This document shows positions 63,989 to 64,000 of a stretch of 64,000 bases of DNA, one piece after another. How positions within the stretch are numbered: position 1 is the stretch's first letter; each line of letters begins with the position of its first letter. Made by a program: the position numbers and the translations under genes. The stretch comes from CAYGUK01 sp964352985 (GTDB taxonomy: Bacteria > Pseudomonadota > Gammaproteobacteria > JAHCLG01). The stretch spans positions 20,842-84,841 of the forward strand of contig CAYGUK010000001.1 in NCBI GenBank assembly GCA_964352985.1, read 5' to 3'. The notes beneath the pieces were generated by a model. It did not search any database and had not been told where the DNA came from. It saw only the letters and a list, made by a program, of their open reading frames with translations.

Positions 63989-64000
63989 GAGAGTAAACTA

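Overview
The window is AT-rich, densely coded Gram-negative chromosome. It is most likely from a gammaproteobacterium, and the character of the accessory genes suggests a host-associated member of the Legionellales (Coxiella, Berkiella, Aquicella or Legionella-like). The gammaproteobacterial signal comes from the amgK-murU block divergent from lptD-surA-pdxA-rsmA-(apaG-apaH), plus rpoH, rdgC and coq7. The host-associated signal comes from several large proteins with no recognisable housekeeping role: one with ankyrin-like units, one with a J-domain-like end, one with a Pro-Glu repeat and acidic tail, a secreted tyrosine-phosphatase-like protein, and an HExxH metallopeptidase with a decayed copy. 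The taxonomy is inference; no rRNA or tRNA gene was recognised.

Layout. 1-2.5 kb (minus): the N-terminal part of a TolC-like outer-membrane protein and a MATE exporter. 2.5-6.3 kb: a giant DUF3683/FAD/Fe-S oxidoreductase. 6.7-12.1 kb: accessory genes, comprising two small translationally coupled ORFs, a frameshifted secreted phosphatase and a 1126-residue candidate effector. 12.2-13 kb: a long intergenic region carrying a probable structured small RNA. 13-16.7 kb: a glutamate-receptor-like ligand-gated channel, rpiA, coq7, and divergent metX. 16.5-18.4 kb: a small DUF6356 gene, murU and amgK. 18.5-26.7 kb: lptD-surA-pdxA-rsmA, an inserted metallopeptidase with a broken paralogue, then apaG-apaH. 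26.8-33.4 kb: rpoH behind a perfect CIRCE operator, a small exported protein, an HDOD protein, acnA and a prpB-like lyase.

33.6-44.1 kb: a single 3502-residue non-ribosomal peptide synthetase (C-A-T-C-A-T-C-A-T-R). It ends in a thioester reductase, so the predicted product is a tripeptide aldehyde or alcohol. A hypothetical gene and a second MATE transporter follow it. 46.4-48.6 kb: rdgC convergent with a J-domain-like protein. 48.9-54.3 kb: a glycerate kinase, divergent from a tight block of malic enzyme, HDAC-family protein, Pro/Glu-repeat protein and rhodanese. 54.8-57.3 kb: a Coq4-like protein, and an MFS transporter divergent from a SufR-like regulator across a 42-bp near-perfect palindrome. 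57.3-61.3 kb: a polyamine operon in transcription order deoxyhypusine-synthase-like gene, speA, speB. 61.7-64 kb: an exported Cys/Gly-rich mini-protein, a DUF6969-like protein and an ATP-grasp ligase.

The most interesting items are the reductase-terminated NRPS (possibly a protease-inhibitor peptide aldehyde), the glutamate-receptor-like channel without the TVGYG filter, CIRCE control of rpoH, the unassigned structured RNA, the palindromic operator, and the Cys-rich peptide/DUF6969/ATP-grasp neighbourhood. Motif positions were read by eye, and family names rest on recognised motifs rather than on database searches.
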